NCBI RefSeq assembly: GCF_009687865.1
Contig: NZ_BLAE01000047.1
Coordinates: 1-64,000 of the forward strand
Length of the DNA stretch: 64,000 nt
Origin: Acrocarpospora macrocephala
GTDB lineage: Bacteria; Actinomycetota; Actinomycetes; Streptosporangiales; Streptosporangiaceae
Direction of reading: 5' to 3'
Positions 34,956 to 43,620 of this stretch are shown in pieces. Both the position numbers and the translations under genes were made by a program. The stretch's first letter is position 1. Every line of letters begins with the position of its first letter. Under the pieces are notes generated by a model that was not told the DNA's origin, searched no databases, and worked only from the letters and a program-made list of their open reading frames with translations.

Positions 34956-36341
34956 ATGCACGACGGGGGGAGCGTCGCCGGGCACCGGCTGACCGGGCGG
35001 GTCCGGATCAGCGAGGTCGGCACCTGGCATGACGCGGTGGCGCCGGACGGCACTCCGTCCGGCCTGCTGCGTTTCGAGCAGCGCCTGCTGGCCGATCCCG
35101 CGGCGCGGGACCGGCTGGTGGCGGCGGTCAGCGCGGACCGGCGGCTGCAGCAGGGCGGGCACACCGGCCTGCTGCCGGTGGCCGACCTGGTGACCGCGCG
35201 CGGCGACGTCTGGCTGATCAGCGGGCGCCGGGCCATGCCCACGGTGGCCGAGCTGCTGGTGGACGGCGGGCGCACGCCCGACTCGGGCAGCGCCGCCACC
35301 ATCCTGGTGGAGTCGGCCCAGGCCCTGCTCACCCTGCACGCCGCCGGTCTCACCCATGGCGCGCTGCACCCGGGCACGATCGTGATCGGCGAGGACGGCA
35401 CGGCCCTGCTGGCCGAGCGCGGGCTGCTGGAAGCGCTGCGCAGCGAGCCCACCTCGGTGGAGCGGGACGTGGCCGCCTGGTCGGGCCTGGCCAGGGGTCT
35501 GGCCGCCAGCTGGGCCGCCGGCCAGTCCGCGCAGTTGCTGGACCGGGCGGCGGCGATGGCCGCCACCCGGGGTCTGAGCGCGGCCAGGGACACCCTGCTG
35601 GGCGGGCGGGACGTGCTGCCGGCCGGGTTCACCACCCGCGAGCGGCTGGTCCAGACGCTGCACGTGTGGTCCTCCGCCAGCGTGCCGACCTCGCCGCCCC
35701 CGGCCGCCGTGCCGGAGACGGGCGAGATGCGCACGCTGCTCGACCCCGCCGTGTTCCGCGGCCAGGACCCGACCCAGCCCGGTCCCCGGTCCGGTCCCTC
35801 GGACGGGCAGGGCCTGCGGTTCGGTCCCGGGGTTCCGGTCGAGACGTCGGCCGCGCAGATCTGGCGGCAGGGGCAGTCCACCCAGCACACTCCCGACCTG
35901 CGCGGCCACGTGGGCCCGGTCGCGGCCAAGCGCCCGTCCCGGCGGCGCACCGCCTGGGCGGGCAGCATCCTGCTGGCCATCCTGGTCGCCGCGGTGATCC
36001 TGTGGATCCGGCAGGCGCCCGGGCTGGTCCTGGAGGTGGCCAAGGTGGACGTGCGGGCTCCGAAGAAGGTGCAGGGCTGCGACTCCACCGCCAAGATCGT
36101 CGCGTTGGTCAGCACCAACGGCGGCGCGGGGACCTTCTCCTACGTGTGGGAGCAGAGCGACGGGCGCAAAACCCGGCAAACCCAGCGGGTGGAGTCTGAC
36201 ACGAAATCGGTGGAATTGCCGCTGCTCTGGAAGGTGACAGGGCCGGGTACCCTCAAGGGCACCGCGACCCTGCGGATCCTGGATCACACCGCTACCGGGA
36301 AACCCATTCAGGACAGAGCGAGCTTCTCGTACAAATGCTGA
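34956..36341 (+). CDS. Pseudokinase-like membrane protein with extracytoplasmic beta domain
   Basis: 461 aa, starting at the base after the upstream kinase's stop. Residues 10-215 keep the order of a kinase fold: an N-lobe, then LVESAQALLTLHAAGLTHGALHPGTIVIGEDGTALLAERGLLEAL where HRD and its downstream Asn would be. HRD reads HGA, the Asn is lost, and DFG reads AERG. No P-loop glycine motif or Lys is evident. Catalysis is therefore not expected. A linker rich in Pro leads to one TM helix (about 330-350) and a ~105-aa outer domain with two Cys (CDST, and the final residue). It is probably an adaptor or regulator of the neighbouring kinase, by analogy with other pseudokinases. Confidence 0.75.
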   Translation: MHDGGSVAGHRLTGRVRISEVGTWHDAVAPDGTPSGLLRFEQRLLADPAARDRLVAAVSADRRLQQGGHTGLLPVADLVTARGDVWLISGRRAMPTVAELLVDGGRTPDSGSAATILVESAQALLTLHAAGLTHGALHPGTIVIGEDGTALLAERGLLEALRSEPTSVERDVAAWSGLARGLAASWAAGQSAQLLDRAAAMAATRGLSAARDTLLGGRDVLPAGFTTRERLVQTLHVWSSASVPTSPPPAAVPETGEMRTLLDPAVFRGQDPTQPGPRSGPSDGQGLRFGPGVPVETSAAQIWRQGQSTQHTPDLRGHVGPVAAKRPSRRRTAWAGSILLAILVAAVILWIRQAPGLVLEVAKVDVRAPKKVQGCDSTAKIVALVSTNGGAGTFSYVWEQSDGRKTRQTQRVESDTKSVELPLLWKVTGPGTLKGTATLRILDHTATGKPIQDRASFSYKC

Positions 36342-36347
36342 CTTCAC

Positions 36348-36353
36348 TAGGCT
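36348..36353 (+). promoter_or_regulatory. Putative -10 box of the DUF2510 gene (leaderless)
   Basis: TAGGCT ends seven bases before the ATG at 36361 and no Shine-Dalgarno is present. The gene could still be read from the kinase operon, since only 19 bp separate it from the pseudokinase stop. Confidence 0.3.
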
Positions 36354-36360
36354 TTCGGGC

Positions 36361-37482
36361 ATGACGACGACCCCGGCCGGTTGGTACCCCGACCCTTACG
36401 GCTCCCCCCAGCTTCGTTGGTGGGACGGTTCGCAGTGGACCGATGCCACCCATCCGCTTGAGCAGCAGGCCGCCGCGACGACTCCAGCCGATCCCGCGGC
36501 GGCGGCGCCCACGGCGGTGCAGCCGCTCCCCGGACCGTCGACGCCCCCGGCACCCACGACACCGTCGACGCCGTCGACGCCCTGGACCCAGCCGAGCGGC
36601 CAGCAGCCGCAGCAGCAGTGGGGTCCCGGACCTGGCGGGCAGCCGCAGTGGGGGCAGCCGAACCCGACCTCCATGCTGCCGCAGCCGCAGTTCGGGCCGC
36701 CGAAGCAGAGCTCGCCGGCGCCGTGGATTCTGGGCGGGATCGCGATCGTGGTGGCGCTCGCCCTGATCGGCGGCGCGATCTTCGTGTTCGTGAACAGGGG
36801 GGAGGAGACGCCCGTCGCGCAGCCCAGCACGACCGAGCCGGCGCTGCCGCCGGAGACCCAGCCCCAGGACCCGCCGAGCGAGGAGCCCTCGCCGCAGCCC
36901 AGCCAGCAGCCGCTCACCGAGCTGCCGCAGCCGAGCGGGGACCGGATCCAGGACCCGGTGGCCGGGTTGTCCTACCTGTTCCCCGGTGATCCGTGGACGG
37001 TGCCGAAGGCGGACAGCATCAACTCCCCGAGCAATCCCTCGATGCCGGTGTTCACCAGCGGCTACCAGGCGATCTCGCAGGAGAACTTCGACGGCAACGA
37101 GGGCAACCACTGGGTGGGCTCGATCTACGCCGCGCGGTTGCCCGAGGTGTTCCCGTACAGCGGGCCGCAGGATCTGCGGAATGTGACCAGTGCGCTGCTC
37201 GTCGCGTACGAACCGATTTTTTACCGTCCGGCGCACGAGCGGAAGATCGTCAAGAATGAGGCGATCAAGGTGAGCGGGAAGGATGCTTGGGTCGTCTCGT
37301 ACGTGATGGATTTCACCGAGCAATCCAAGGCCAACAACTGGAAGTGGAAGACCGAGCCGGGCGCGTTCGTGCTGGTGGATCAGGGTCCGGGGCAGCGACC
37401 TTCCCTGTTTTACGCCTCGATTCCCGACAATCTCAACGTGTCCGTACTTGACCAGGTGCTGGACTCGCTCCAAGCGGGCTGA
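36361..37482 (+). CDS. DUF2510 domain membrane protein
   Basis: 373 aa. Residues 1-30 form a DUF2510 unit (AGWYPDPYGSPQLRWWDGSQWTD). A Pro/Gln-rich cytoplasmic linker leads to one TM helix (about 121-143), a second Pro/Glu/Gln-rich stalk and an extracytoplasmic domain from about 200 to 373 (LSYLFPGDPWTVP, NEGNHWVGSIYAARLPEVF, WVVSYVMDFT). The outer domain resembles small lipoprotein-like domains of actinobacteria. DUF2510 is a short Trp-rich module found at the cytoplasmic end of many actinobacterial membrane proteins. It shares its plan with the receptor kinases before it and is likely part of the same envelope system. Confidence 0.8.
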   Translation: MTTTPAGWYPDPYGSPQLRWWDGSQWTDATHPLEQQAAATTPADPAAAAPTAVQPLPGPSTPPAPTTPSTPSTPWTQPSGQQPQQQWGPGPGGQPQWGQPNPTSMLPQPQFGPPKQSSPAPWILGGIAIVVALALIGGAIFVFVNRGEETPVAQPSTTEPALPPETQPQDPPSEEPSPQPSQQPLTELPQPSGDRIQDPVAGLSYLFPGDPWTVPKADSINSPSNPSMPVFTSGYQAISQENFDGNEGNHWVGSIYAARLPEVFPYSGPQDLRNVTSALLVAYEPIFYRPAHERKIVKNEAIKVSGKDAWVVSYVMDFTEQSKANNWKWKTEPGAFVLVDQGPGQRPSLFYASIPDNLNVSVLDQVLDSLQAG

Positions 37483-37492
37483 CCACGCGCAC

Positions 37493-37498
37493 TACTCT
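37493..37498 (+). promoter_or_regulatory. Putative -10 box of orn (leaderless)
   Basis: TACTCT lies six bases before the ATG at 37505, and no Shine-Dalgarno is present. No convincing -35 is seen. Confidence 0.35.
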
Positions 37499-37504
37499 TA
37501 GGTC

Positions 37505-38101
37505 ATGAACGACCTGCTGGTCTGGATCGACTGTGAGATGACCGGGCTCGACCTCGGCCGGGACGCGCTCGTCGAGGTGGCCTGTGTGGTCACCGACGGC
37601 GAGCTGAACCAGGTGGACGCCGGGGTGGATGTCGTGATCAAACCGCCGCCGGAGGCGCTGGAGCAGATGTCGGAGGTCGTGCGCTCGATGCACACCGCCT
37701 CCGGGCTGCTGGAGGCGCTGGCCGAGGGGGTGACGCTGGCCGAGGCCGAGTCGATCGTGCTGGAGTACATCCGCGGGCACGTGGCCGAGCCGAAGAAGGC
37801 GCCGCTGTGCGGCAACTCGATCGCGACCGACCGTTCGTTCCTGGCCCGCGACATGCCGATCGTGGACGCCTTCCTGCACTACCGGATGATCGACGTCTCC
37901 TCCATCAAGGAGCTGGCCCGGCGCTGGTATCCGCGGGTCTACTTCGCCTCGCCCGAGAAGCAGGGCGGGCACCGGGCCCTGGCCGACATCACCGAGAGCA
38001 TCCGGGAACTGCGGTACTACCGGGCCGCGGTCTTCGTGCCGCAGCCCGGTCCGGACTCGGCCACGGCGCGCGACGTGGCCGAGGCGATTACAAGTTCGTA
38101 G
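37505..38101 (+). CDS. orn: Oligoribonuclease
   Basis: 198 aa, normal length. The DEDDh exonuclease motifs are present: [13 protein letters not shown] (Exo I), a central [13 protein letters not shown] (Exo II) and [14 protein letters not shown] with the Exo III His and Asp. [21 protein letters not shown] is the family's dimer and active-site segment. It degrades 2-5 nt RNA fragments and pGpG, the breakdown product of c-di-GMP. It is followed by tRNA-His, the usual order in many actinobacteria. Confidence 0.96.
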   Translation: MNDLLVWIDCEMTGLDLGRDALVEVACVVTDGELNQVDAGVDVVIKPPPEALEQMSEVVRSMHTASGLLEALAEGVTLAEAESIVLEYIRGHVAEPKKAPLCGNSIATDRSFLARDMPIVDAFLHYRMIDVSSIKELARRWYPRVYFASPEKQGGHRALADITESIRELRYYRAAVFVPQPGPDSATARDVAEAITSS

Positions 38102-38158
38102 TTGGCACCTGAAACCGCTACACTCATCCTTGTACGCAGCGATCAAGCGGCGGACATG

Positions 38159-38234
38159 GTGGGTGTAGCTCAGCTGGCAGAGCGCCAGGTTGTGGTCCTG
38201 GATGTCGTGGGTTCAAGTCCCATCACTCACCCCA
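38159..38234 (+). tRNA. tRNA-His (anticodon GTG)
   Basis: A complete cloverleaf: acceptor GTGGGTG/CACTCAC with one G-U pair, D arm starting TAGCTCAGCTGG, anticodon stem CCAGG/CCTGG around TTGTGGT (anticodon GTG), and T arm GTGGGTTCAAGTCCCAT. The discriminator is C73 with an encoded CCA at 38232-38234. A G at 38158 supplies the G-1 identity base specific to tRNA-His. A terminator follows. Confidence 0.97.
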
Positions 38235-38242
38235 GCGAGAGA

Positions 38243-38274
38243 GGCCGGTCCCTAGGGACCGGCCTTCCGCTTTT
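38243..38274 (+). terminator. Rho-independent terminator after tRNA-His
   Basis: GGCCGGTC (38243-38250) pairs with GACCGGCC (38257-38264); the whole 22 bp is a perfect palindrome. It is followed by TTCCGCTTTT. It lies 9 bp after the tRNA CCA end. Confidence 0.88.
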
Positions 38275-38436
38275 CCCGCCCGCGGTGCCGCCAACCGGGC
38301 AATTGCGCGCGAGTAGTCGGCCGACATCGCCCCAAAGGTCCGTATCGCGGGTTATGCTCGCACTCAACCGCTAGCCACAACCGCTACGCCGGACGCGCGG
38401 GGGCCTCGGCGCCTTGACTCTGCCCACGGAGGCCGG

Positions 38437-38655
38437 ATGAGAGTCGATGACCGGACCGGAATGAGCCTCAGCAAGCGCGAAACCGAGGTCATGGACCTCA
38501 TCGCCACCGGACACTCCAACGGCGAGATCGCCCAACGGCTGTTCCTCAGTGAGAAGACCGTGAAGAACCACGTCAACCGGATCTACTCCAAGCTCGGCGT
38601 GGACTCCCGGGTCACCGCCATCGACCTCTGGCGTGCCGCGAACACCGCGGAGTAG
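38437..38655 (+). CDS. Small LuxR-type helix-turn-helix protein
   Basis: 72 aa, with GGAGG before the ATG. Almost the entire protein is one LuxR C-terminal HTH (GerE fold): [45 protein letters not shown]. There is no receiver or ligand domain. Stand-alone proteins of this kind (GerE-like) bind DNA as dimers and often act in development. The lysine aminotransferase gene is convergent, ending 6 bp away. Target genes unknown. Confidence 0.9.
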   Translation: MRVDDRTGMSLSKRETEVMDLIATGHSNGEIAQRLFLSEKTVKNHVNRIYSKLGVDSRVTAIDLWRAANTAE

Positions 38656-38660
38656 GCGCA

Positions 38661-39929
38661 TCAGGGCCGCAGCGCGGCGGCCAGGCGGCTGAGGCCGAAG
38701 TCCAGGTCCTCCGCCGCGACGTTGAGCGCCGGACGCAGCCGGACCGAGCGTTCGCCACACGGCAACATCAGGACGCCCTCGTTTTCGCGCAGTCTCCTGA
38801 TCAGCTCGCCGCGATCGCCAGGCACATCGAAGGCGCACATCAGTCCCCGGCCCCGGGCGTGCTCGACCAGGCCCTCGTCCTCCAGGCCGCGCAGCGCGCC
38901 GAGCAGCTTCTCGCCCAGGATCGTGGCGCGCGGGATCAGCCCGTCCCGCTCGATGATCTCCAGCAGCCGCCGGGATCGCACCATGTCCACCAGGTTGCCG
39001 CCCCAGGTGGAGTTGATCCGCCCGCTCACCTGGAACACGTTGTCCGGCACCAGGTCCACCCGCCGCCCGGCCATGATCCCGCCGACCTGCGTCTTCTTGG
39101 CGAACGCCACGATGTCCGGGGCCAGACCCAGCTGCTGGTACGCCCAGGGCGTCCCGGTCAGCCCGCCCCCCGTCTGCACCTCGTCCAGCACGAACAGCGC
39201 CTCGTGCCGGTGGCACAGCTCCTGCATGGCCTGGAGGAACCCGGCCCGCATGTGGTTGTCGCCGCCCTCGCCCTGGATCGGCTCGGCGATGAAGCAGGCG
39301 ATGTCGTGGGGATGCCGCCGGAACGCCTCGGCCGCCTGGTCCAGCGCGCGCTCCTCGGCCCGCTCGACATTCCCGAAGTGGATCGCGGGGACATCGACGC
39401 GGGGCCAGCCGAACTTGGGGAACCGGTCGGTCTTCACGGGTTCGGTGTTGGTCAGCGAGAGGGTGTAGCCGCTGCGGCCGTGGAAGGCGCGGCTCAGGTG
39501 CAGCACCTGGGTGCCGAGCCCGGGATGGCGGCCATGCCCCTCGTTCCAGCGGCTCTTCCAGTCGAAGGCGCACTTGACGGCGTTCTCCACGGCGAGCGCG
39601 CCGCCTTCCACGAAGAACAGGTGCGGCAGCTCAGGATCGCCCAGCACCCGGATGAACGTCTCCACGAACCCGGCCAGCTCCTCGGTGTAGAGGTCGGAGT
39701 TGGCGGGTTTGTTGGCGGCCACCCGGCCCAGCCGGGCCAGGAACTCCGGCTCGTCGTCGAACGGGTTCATCCCCAGCGGCGCGGAGGCGAACGACGTGTA
39801 GAAGTCCAGATATTTCCTGCCGTCGCGGGCATCGACCAGCCAGGAGCCCTTGCTCCGCTCCAGATCGAGAACCAGCCGATACCCGTCGACCAGCAGGTGC
39901 CGCCCCAGCCGCGCGTGCACGTCATCCAT
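38661..39929 (-). CDS. lat: L-lysine 6-transaminase
   Basis: 422 aa, the size of Lat. It is a class III PLP aminotransferase: the catalytic Lys lies in VAFAKKTQVGGIMAGRR, the PLP-binding Asp in ALFVLDEVQTGGGLTGTPWAYQ. Lat-specific stretches include KYLDFYTSFASAPLGMNP, LFFVEGGALAVENAVKCAFDWKSR and RINSTWGGNLVDMVR. It transfers the epsilon-amino group of lysine to 2-oxoglutarate, giving piperideine-6-carboxylate, a step toward alpha-aminoadipate used in beta-lactam producers or in lysine catabolism and stress. No cephamycin genes are next to it, so a catabolic or persistence role is more likely. The usual divergent Lrp/AsnC regulator is missing; an HdeD-like gene lies upstream on the same strand. 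Confidence 0.92.
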   Translation of the reverse strand: MDDVHARLGRHLLVDGYRLVLDLERSKGSWLVDARDGRKYLDFYTSFASAPLGMNPFDDEPEFLARLGRVAANKPANSDLYTEELAGFVETFIRVLGDPELPHLFFVEGGALAVENAVKCAFDWKSRWNEGHGRHPGLGTQVLHLSRAFHGRSGYTLSLTNTEPVKTDRFPKFGWPRVDVPAIHFGNVERAEERALDQAAEAFRRHPHDIACFIAEPIQGEGGDNHMRAGFLQAMQELCHRHEALFVLDEVQTGGGLTGTPWAYQQLGLAPDIVAFAKKTQVGGIMAGRRVDLVPDNVFQVSGRINSTWGGNLVDMVRSRRLLEIIERDGLIPRATILGEKLLGALRGLEDEGLVEHARGRGLMCAFDVPGDRGELIRRLRENEGVLMLPCGERSVRLRPALNVAAEDLDFGLSRLAAALRP

Positions 39930-40028
39930 GTCGCCTCCTCATCGAGTCGTACGGACAACATGATTGCCTCACACACGGCCGGAAATGTGAATAGCTTCCT
40001 CCTATAGAGGTCTATTCCCGGATGTTCT

Positions 40029-40634
40029 TCACGCCGCCATCGGATGCGCGCGATGCCCGGGATGGTGCGTCACGTGCCGCGCCCGGAACGCCAGCACCAG
40101 CATCGCGGCGCCCAGCACGATGGCGAAGATCGCGATCAGCGCCACCAGCGCGACCGCGCCCGCGCCCGGCCAGAGCATCAGGATCAGGCCGAAGAGCGCC
40201 GCGAGCACGCCGTTCAGGAGCATGCTCCAGTCGCCCTCGACCTCCTTGCGCCGCATCACCGCGCCCACGATCTCGACGATGCCGGTGATGAGGAACCAGG
40301 CCCCGATCAGCCAGATCAGAGCCAGTGTGGTGATGCGCGGCCAGACCAGGGCCGCGATACCCGCGGCCAGGCTGACGAGGCCGGAGAGGATCAGCCAGCC
40401 GCGTTCCCCGCTGGGCCGGTCCCGGAACGCGCCCAGGATCGTGGTCGCTCCGTTGATCAGCGCGTACACGCCGAAGACGATGACCAGGGCCTTCAGGGTT
40501 ATCGCGGGCCAGATCAGCGCGATGAGACCGAAGATGATCGCCAGTACGCCGCGGACGGCCAGCGTCCACCATCGTTCTGGCGCCATCTCCGTGCCCTTGG
40601 CCCCGGAGTGGATGTCGGTATTCCTATTGGCCAT
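40029..40634 (-). CDS. HdeD family acid-resistance-type membrane protein (DUF308)
   Basis: 201 aa from the ATG at 40634, which has GGAGGTG five bases upstream. Six TM helices are arranged as three hairpin repeats (VRGVLAIIFGLIALIWP, LVSLAAGIAALVWP, LLNGVLAALFGLILMLWP); the repeated xGLxALxWP turn is typical of DUF308. The tail is His-rich (HHPGHRAH). In E. coli HdeD contributes to acid resistance at high cell density; the function in actinobacteria is not known. Confidence 0.88.
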   Translation of the reverse strand: MANRNTDIHSGAKGTEMAPERWWTLAVRGVLAIIFGLIALIWPAITLKALVIVFGVYALINGATTILGAFRDRPSGERGWLILSGLVSLAAGIAALVWPRITTLALIWLIGAWFLITGIVEIVGAVMRRKEVEGDWSMLLNGVLAALFGLILMLWPGAGAVALVALIAIFAIVLGAAMLVLAFRARHVTHHPGHRAHPMAA

Positions 40635-40725
40635 GACGCCACCTCCATCCCTAGTACGTGTCCACCAGGAGGCCGTCACCAAGCCCTCATATCACCCAAA
40701 TTGCCGTCAATCATGACAAAAACGA

Positions 40726-42333
40726 CTACAGAGCGTTGAGGAAGCGGGCCGCGACCGGGACCGCGGCGCCCGCGCCCGTGCCGCCGTTCTCGACGAAGAC
40801 GGCGAACGCCAGATCGTCCTGATAGCCCACGAACCACGCGTGATCGGGCCGGCCCTGCCCGACCTCGGCGGTGCCGGTCTTCCCGGCCACGCCGGCGGGC
40901 AGCCCGCCGTTCATCGCGGTGCCCTCGGTGACCACGGCCGCCATCATCACGCGCAGCGCGGCCACCACGTCGGCGGGCAGCTCGCGCGGCATCGGCTGCG
41001 GGAGCTGGGCGGCGGGCAGCAGGTGCGGCGAGCGCCAGGTCCCGTTCTGCACGGCCGCCGCCATCGCCGCCATGCACAGCGGGCTGGCCTCCACCGTGCC
41101 CTGCCCGAAGGAGTCCTCCGCCATCGCGTCGTCGTTCCCCGGCGGCGTGAGCGACCCGCAGGTGCCGCCCGCGCCGGTGGCCAGGTCGCCGCCGAAACCG
41201 AACCTGCCCGCCTCGGCGACCAGCGTGTCGGCGGTCAGGCGCTCCACCGCGAGCTGGGCGAACGTGGTGTTGCAGGACTGCGCGAACGCCTGCCGGAGGG
41301 AGAGCGTGCCGTGTTCCCTGCTCTGGTAGTTGAGGATCAACCGGCCGTTCGGGATCTGGTAACGCGCCGGGCAGGCCACCGGGGTGTCCGGGGTCAGTCC
41401 GGTGCCGAGCACCGCCGCCGCGGTGACGATCTTGAAGGTGGAGCCGGGCGGAAACTTCTGCTGGAAGGCGCCCTTGCCGCCGAGCCGGTCGGCGACCGCG
41501 AGTACCTCGCCCGTGGACGGCCGGATGGCGACCAGGGCGGCCGGATTGGCCACGCCGTCCAGGGCCCGCGCGGCCGACATCTGGATGTAGCGGTCGATCG
41601 TGGTGGTGACCCGGGGCGCGGGCCCGTCGCCCTCCTCGCGGACCAGCTCGATGGCCGGTTCCCCGGGGTTCTGGATCTCCGCGAGCCACCCCGCCTCCCC
41701 TGGGTGCGCCCCCACCATCAGATCCGCCACGTACGGCTCGGCCCCGCTGTCCAGCGGCAGCGGATCGCCCTCCCGGGTCGCCAGCCGGGGCGCCTGGCCG
41801 GGGATCGGGCTGCGCACCACGTGGCCGCCGAACTGGAGGTCGGGGTGGATGACGTCGGGCAGCCAGTCCACCTTCCAGGAAGGACCGGACTTCAGCAGCC
41901 GGAGCACCGAGGGGTAGGTGATCTCCTCATCCCCCTTCAGCTGCCATTTGCCGGTGAAGGGAAGTTCCACGCTGTTCGGGCCGGTCGGATTGACGCTGCC
42001 GGACGAGAGCACGATCGAGTCGGCGCCGACGGCGGTGCGGAACTCGCGGTGCAGGGTGGCGAACTCCGGGGGCACGTCGACCAGCAGTTCCGCCATGGCG
42101 TCCATGTCGCCCTTGGCCCAGGCTTGCAGGTAGGCGGTGCCGACTTCTTCCGGCGTGTCCCCCTCCTCGTCCACCCGGGGGTCATCGGCCGGGACGCTGG
42201 CCTGAGCGGTAGGCGTGGCTACGGTGTCGGTGGCGCCGGGTTCGTTCCGGCCGCTCATGATCAGGCCGGTCACGCCGGAGATGAATATGGCGAGTGCCAC
42301 CGAGATCAGGACGAGCAGCGGCCGCCTGCGCAT
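40726..42333 (-). CDS. Penicillin-binding transpeptidase domain protein with NTF2-like MecA N-terminal domain
   Basis: 535 aa from the ATG at 42333 (AGGAG eight bases upstream). One TM anchor (about 5-27) precedes an NTF2-like MecA_N domain (about 55-165: AYLQAWAKGDMDAMAELL) and a dimerisation-type region. The transpeptidase domain carries SxxK in FPPGSTFKIV, SxN in AQSCNTTF and KTG in AGKTGTAEVG. It cross-links peptidoglycan on the outer face of the membrane. The MecA_N/PBP plan is that of class B PBPs related to PBP2a and to actinobacterial PbpA-like proteins with low beta-lactam affinity. It is divergent from the spermidine-synthase-like gene. Confidence 0.93.
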   Translation of the reverse strand: MRRRPLLVLISVALAIFISGVTGLIMSGRNEPGATDTVATPTAQASVPADDPRVDEEGDTPEEVGTAYLQAWAKGDMDAMAELLVDVPPEFATLHREFRTAVGADSIVLSSGSVNPTGPNSVELPFTGKWQLKGDEEITYPSVLRLLKSGPSWKVDWLPDVIHPDLQFGGHVVRSPIPGQAPRLATREGDPLPLDSGAEPYVADLMVGAHPGEAGWLAEIQNPGEPAIELVREEGDGPAPRVTTTIDRYIQMSAARALDGVANPAALVAIRPSTGEVLAVADRLGGKGAFQQKFPPGSTFKIVTAAAVLGTGLTPDTPVACPARYQIPNGRLILNYQSREHGTLSLRQAFAQSCNTTFAQLAVERLTADTLVAEAGRFGFGGDLATGAGGTCGSLTPPGNDDAMAEDSFGQGTVEASPLCMAAMAAAVQNGTWRSPHLLPAAQLPQPMPRELPADVVAALRVMMAAVVTEGTAMNGGLPAGVAGKTGTAEVGQGRPDHAWFVGYQDDLAFAVFVENGGTGAGAAVPVAARFLNAL

Positions 42334-42392
42334 ACGGTTTCTCCTGGACGTTGGAGAGTGCACTCCTGGATATATCACGCATAGGAGACAGA

Positions 42393-43241
42393 ATGGCGAA
42401 GGTTGTGAAGGAGCCCCTGCCGGGACGGTATCCGGTGAGTTACGGCGAGGTGGAACTCCTGCGCGACCTCGACCGGCCGTACGGGTGGGTGCTCTGCAGC
42501 GGCGGGGTGCCGCAGTCCTATGTGGATCTGGCCGATCCCACCTATCTGGACTTCGAGTATGTGCAGCTCATGGGCACGGTCATCGACATCCTGCCAGGTG
42601 GGTCGCTGGATGTGGTGCACGTGGGCGGCGGGGCGTTCACGCTGCCCCGGTATGTGGCGGCCACCCGGCCGGGGTCCCGGCAGATCGTGATCGAACCGGA
42701 TGAAGGGCTTGTTCAGCTGGTTCGCGACCAGCTCGGGCTCAGGTCCGTACCACGCCTGAAGGTGCGGATCACCGACGGGCGGCGGGGCGCGACCGGGATC
42801 GAGGACGCGTTCGCCGACCTGGTCGTGCTGGACGCGTTCACCGGCGCGATCATGCCGGTGGAGCTGGCCACGGCCGAGTATCTGGCCGACGTCGCGCGGA
42901 TCCTGCGGCCGGGCGGCACGCTGCTGGTCAACGCCGCCGACGGCAAGGGCCTGATGTTCGCGCGGCGGCTGGTGGCCACGCTGCGCCGCGCGTTCCGGCA
43001 CGTGCTGCTGCTGGCCGAGCCCGGCGTGCTGCGCGGGCGCAGGTTCGGCAACCTCATCCTGGTCGGGTCGGCTCGCGAGCTGCCGGTGGACCGGCTGGTG
43101 CGCAGTGCGGCGGGCGGCCTCACGCAAGCCCGCTGCGTGCACGGCGAGGACCTGACCAATTTCATCGCCGGAGCCGCGCCGATCAGGGACGGCGAACCGG
43201 TGGTCGCCCCGGTGCCGCCCCCGGACGTCTTCGGCTATTAA
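42393..43241 (+). CDS. Spermidine synthase-like methyltransferase-fold protein
   Basis: 282 aa from the ATG at 42393 preceded by AGGAGAC. It has a Rossmann fold: VVHVGGGAFTLPRYVAATRPGSRQIVIEPD (motif I with acidic end of strand 2), DLVVLDAFTGAIMP (motif II) and LRPGGTLLVNAAD. The N-terminal YGEVELLRDLDRPYGWVLCSGGVPQSYV corresponds to the spermidine-synthase beta domain. Actinobacterial proteins of this kind lack proof of aminopropyltransferase activity, and the usual catalytic Asp context GGGDG is replaced by GGGAF. Substrate unknown. It may be AdoMet- or dcAdoMet-binding. Confidence 0.85.
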   Translation: MAKVVKEPLPGRYPVSYGEVELLRDLDRPYGWVLCSGGVPQSYVDLADPTYLDFEYVQLMGTVIDILPGGSLDVVHVGGGAFTLPRYVAATRPGSRQIVIEPDEGLVQLVRDQLGLRSVPRLKVRITDGRRGATGIEDAFADLVVLDAFTGAIMPVELATAEYLADVARILRPGGTLLVNAADGKGLMFARRLVATLRRAFRHVLLLAEPGVLRGRRFGNLILVGSARELPVDRLVRSAAGGLTQARCVHGEDLTNFIAGAAPIRDGEPVVAPVPPPDVFGY

Positions 43242-43323
43242 TTAGAAAGTCGTGATCTGGACGGCCGCAGCGGTGAGTCGCCTGGTCGGCGGCTATGCGG
43301 CTGGCTATGGGACGGGTTTCTGA

Positions 43324-43596
43324 TTAACAAGAGCCGCCCTGTTCGGCCACGATCCGGTCGATGTGCCCGGCCAGCTGGTAGTCCCGGTCGGTGAGCCCGC
43401 CGGTGTCGTGCGTGGTGAGCGCGAAATGGACCGTACGCCACCGGATGTCGATGTCCGGATGGTGGTTCATGCGTTCCGCCTCCACCGCCACGGCGGTCAC
43501 GATGCCGATCGCGGTCGGGAAGTCGGGTGCGGTGACCGTGCGGCGGAGGGTGTTGCCGTCCCTCGTCCAGGAGGGCGGCTCGGGCTCATTTTCCAT
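43324..43596 (-). CDS. 4a-hydroxytetrahydrobiopterin dehydratase (pterin-4a-carbinolamine dehydratase)
   Basis: 90 aa. The family motif is complete: AIGIVTAVAVEAERMNHHPDIDIRWRTVHFALTTHDTGGLTDRDYQLAGHID, with the catalytic HHPD and a second His (THDTGGLT). It dehydrates pterin-4a-carbinolamine formed by aromatic amino acid hydroxylases, or acts as a general pterin enzyme or DcoH-like partner. No hydroxylase gene is adjacent. Stands alone between convergent and same-strand neighbours. Confidence 0.93.
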   Translation of the reverse strand: MENEPEPPSWTRDGNTLRRTVTAPDFPTAIGIVTAVAVEAERMNHHPDIDIRWRTVHFALTTHDTGGLTDRDYQLAGHIDRIVAEQGGSC

Positions 43597-43620
43597 GGCC
43601 CGAGCCTAACCATCCCCGGC

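Noticed and set aside
33201-36362. 1053-codon minus-strand frame opposite the second kinase and pseudokinase genes
   Set aside because: Shadow of high-GC coding sequence; no start signal and no recognisable domain.
38243-38264. 22-bp palindrome considered as an operator or attachment site next to tRNA-His
   Set aside because: It directly follows the tRNA, folds as a hairpin and is followed by a T-rich tail, so a terminator is the simpler reading. No integrase or tRNA 3' duplicate is in the window.
38661-39929. Part of a beta-lactam (cephamycin) cluster because of lat and a nearby penicillin-binding protein
   Set aside because: No pcbAB, pcbC, cef or cmc genes are in the window; lat also occurs in lysine catabolism and stress responses.
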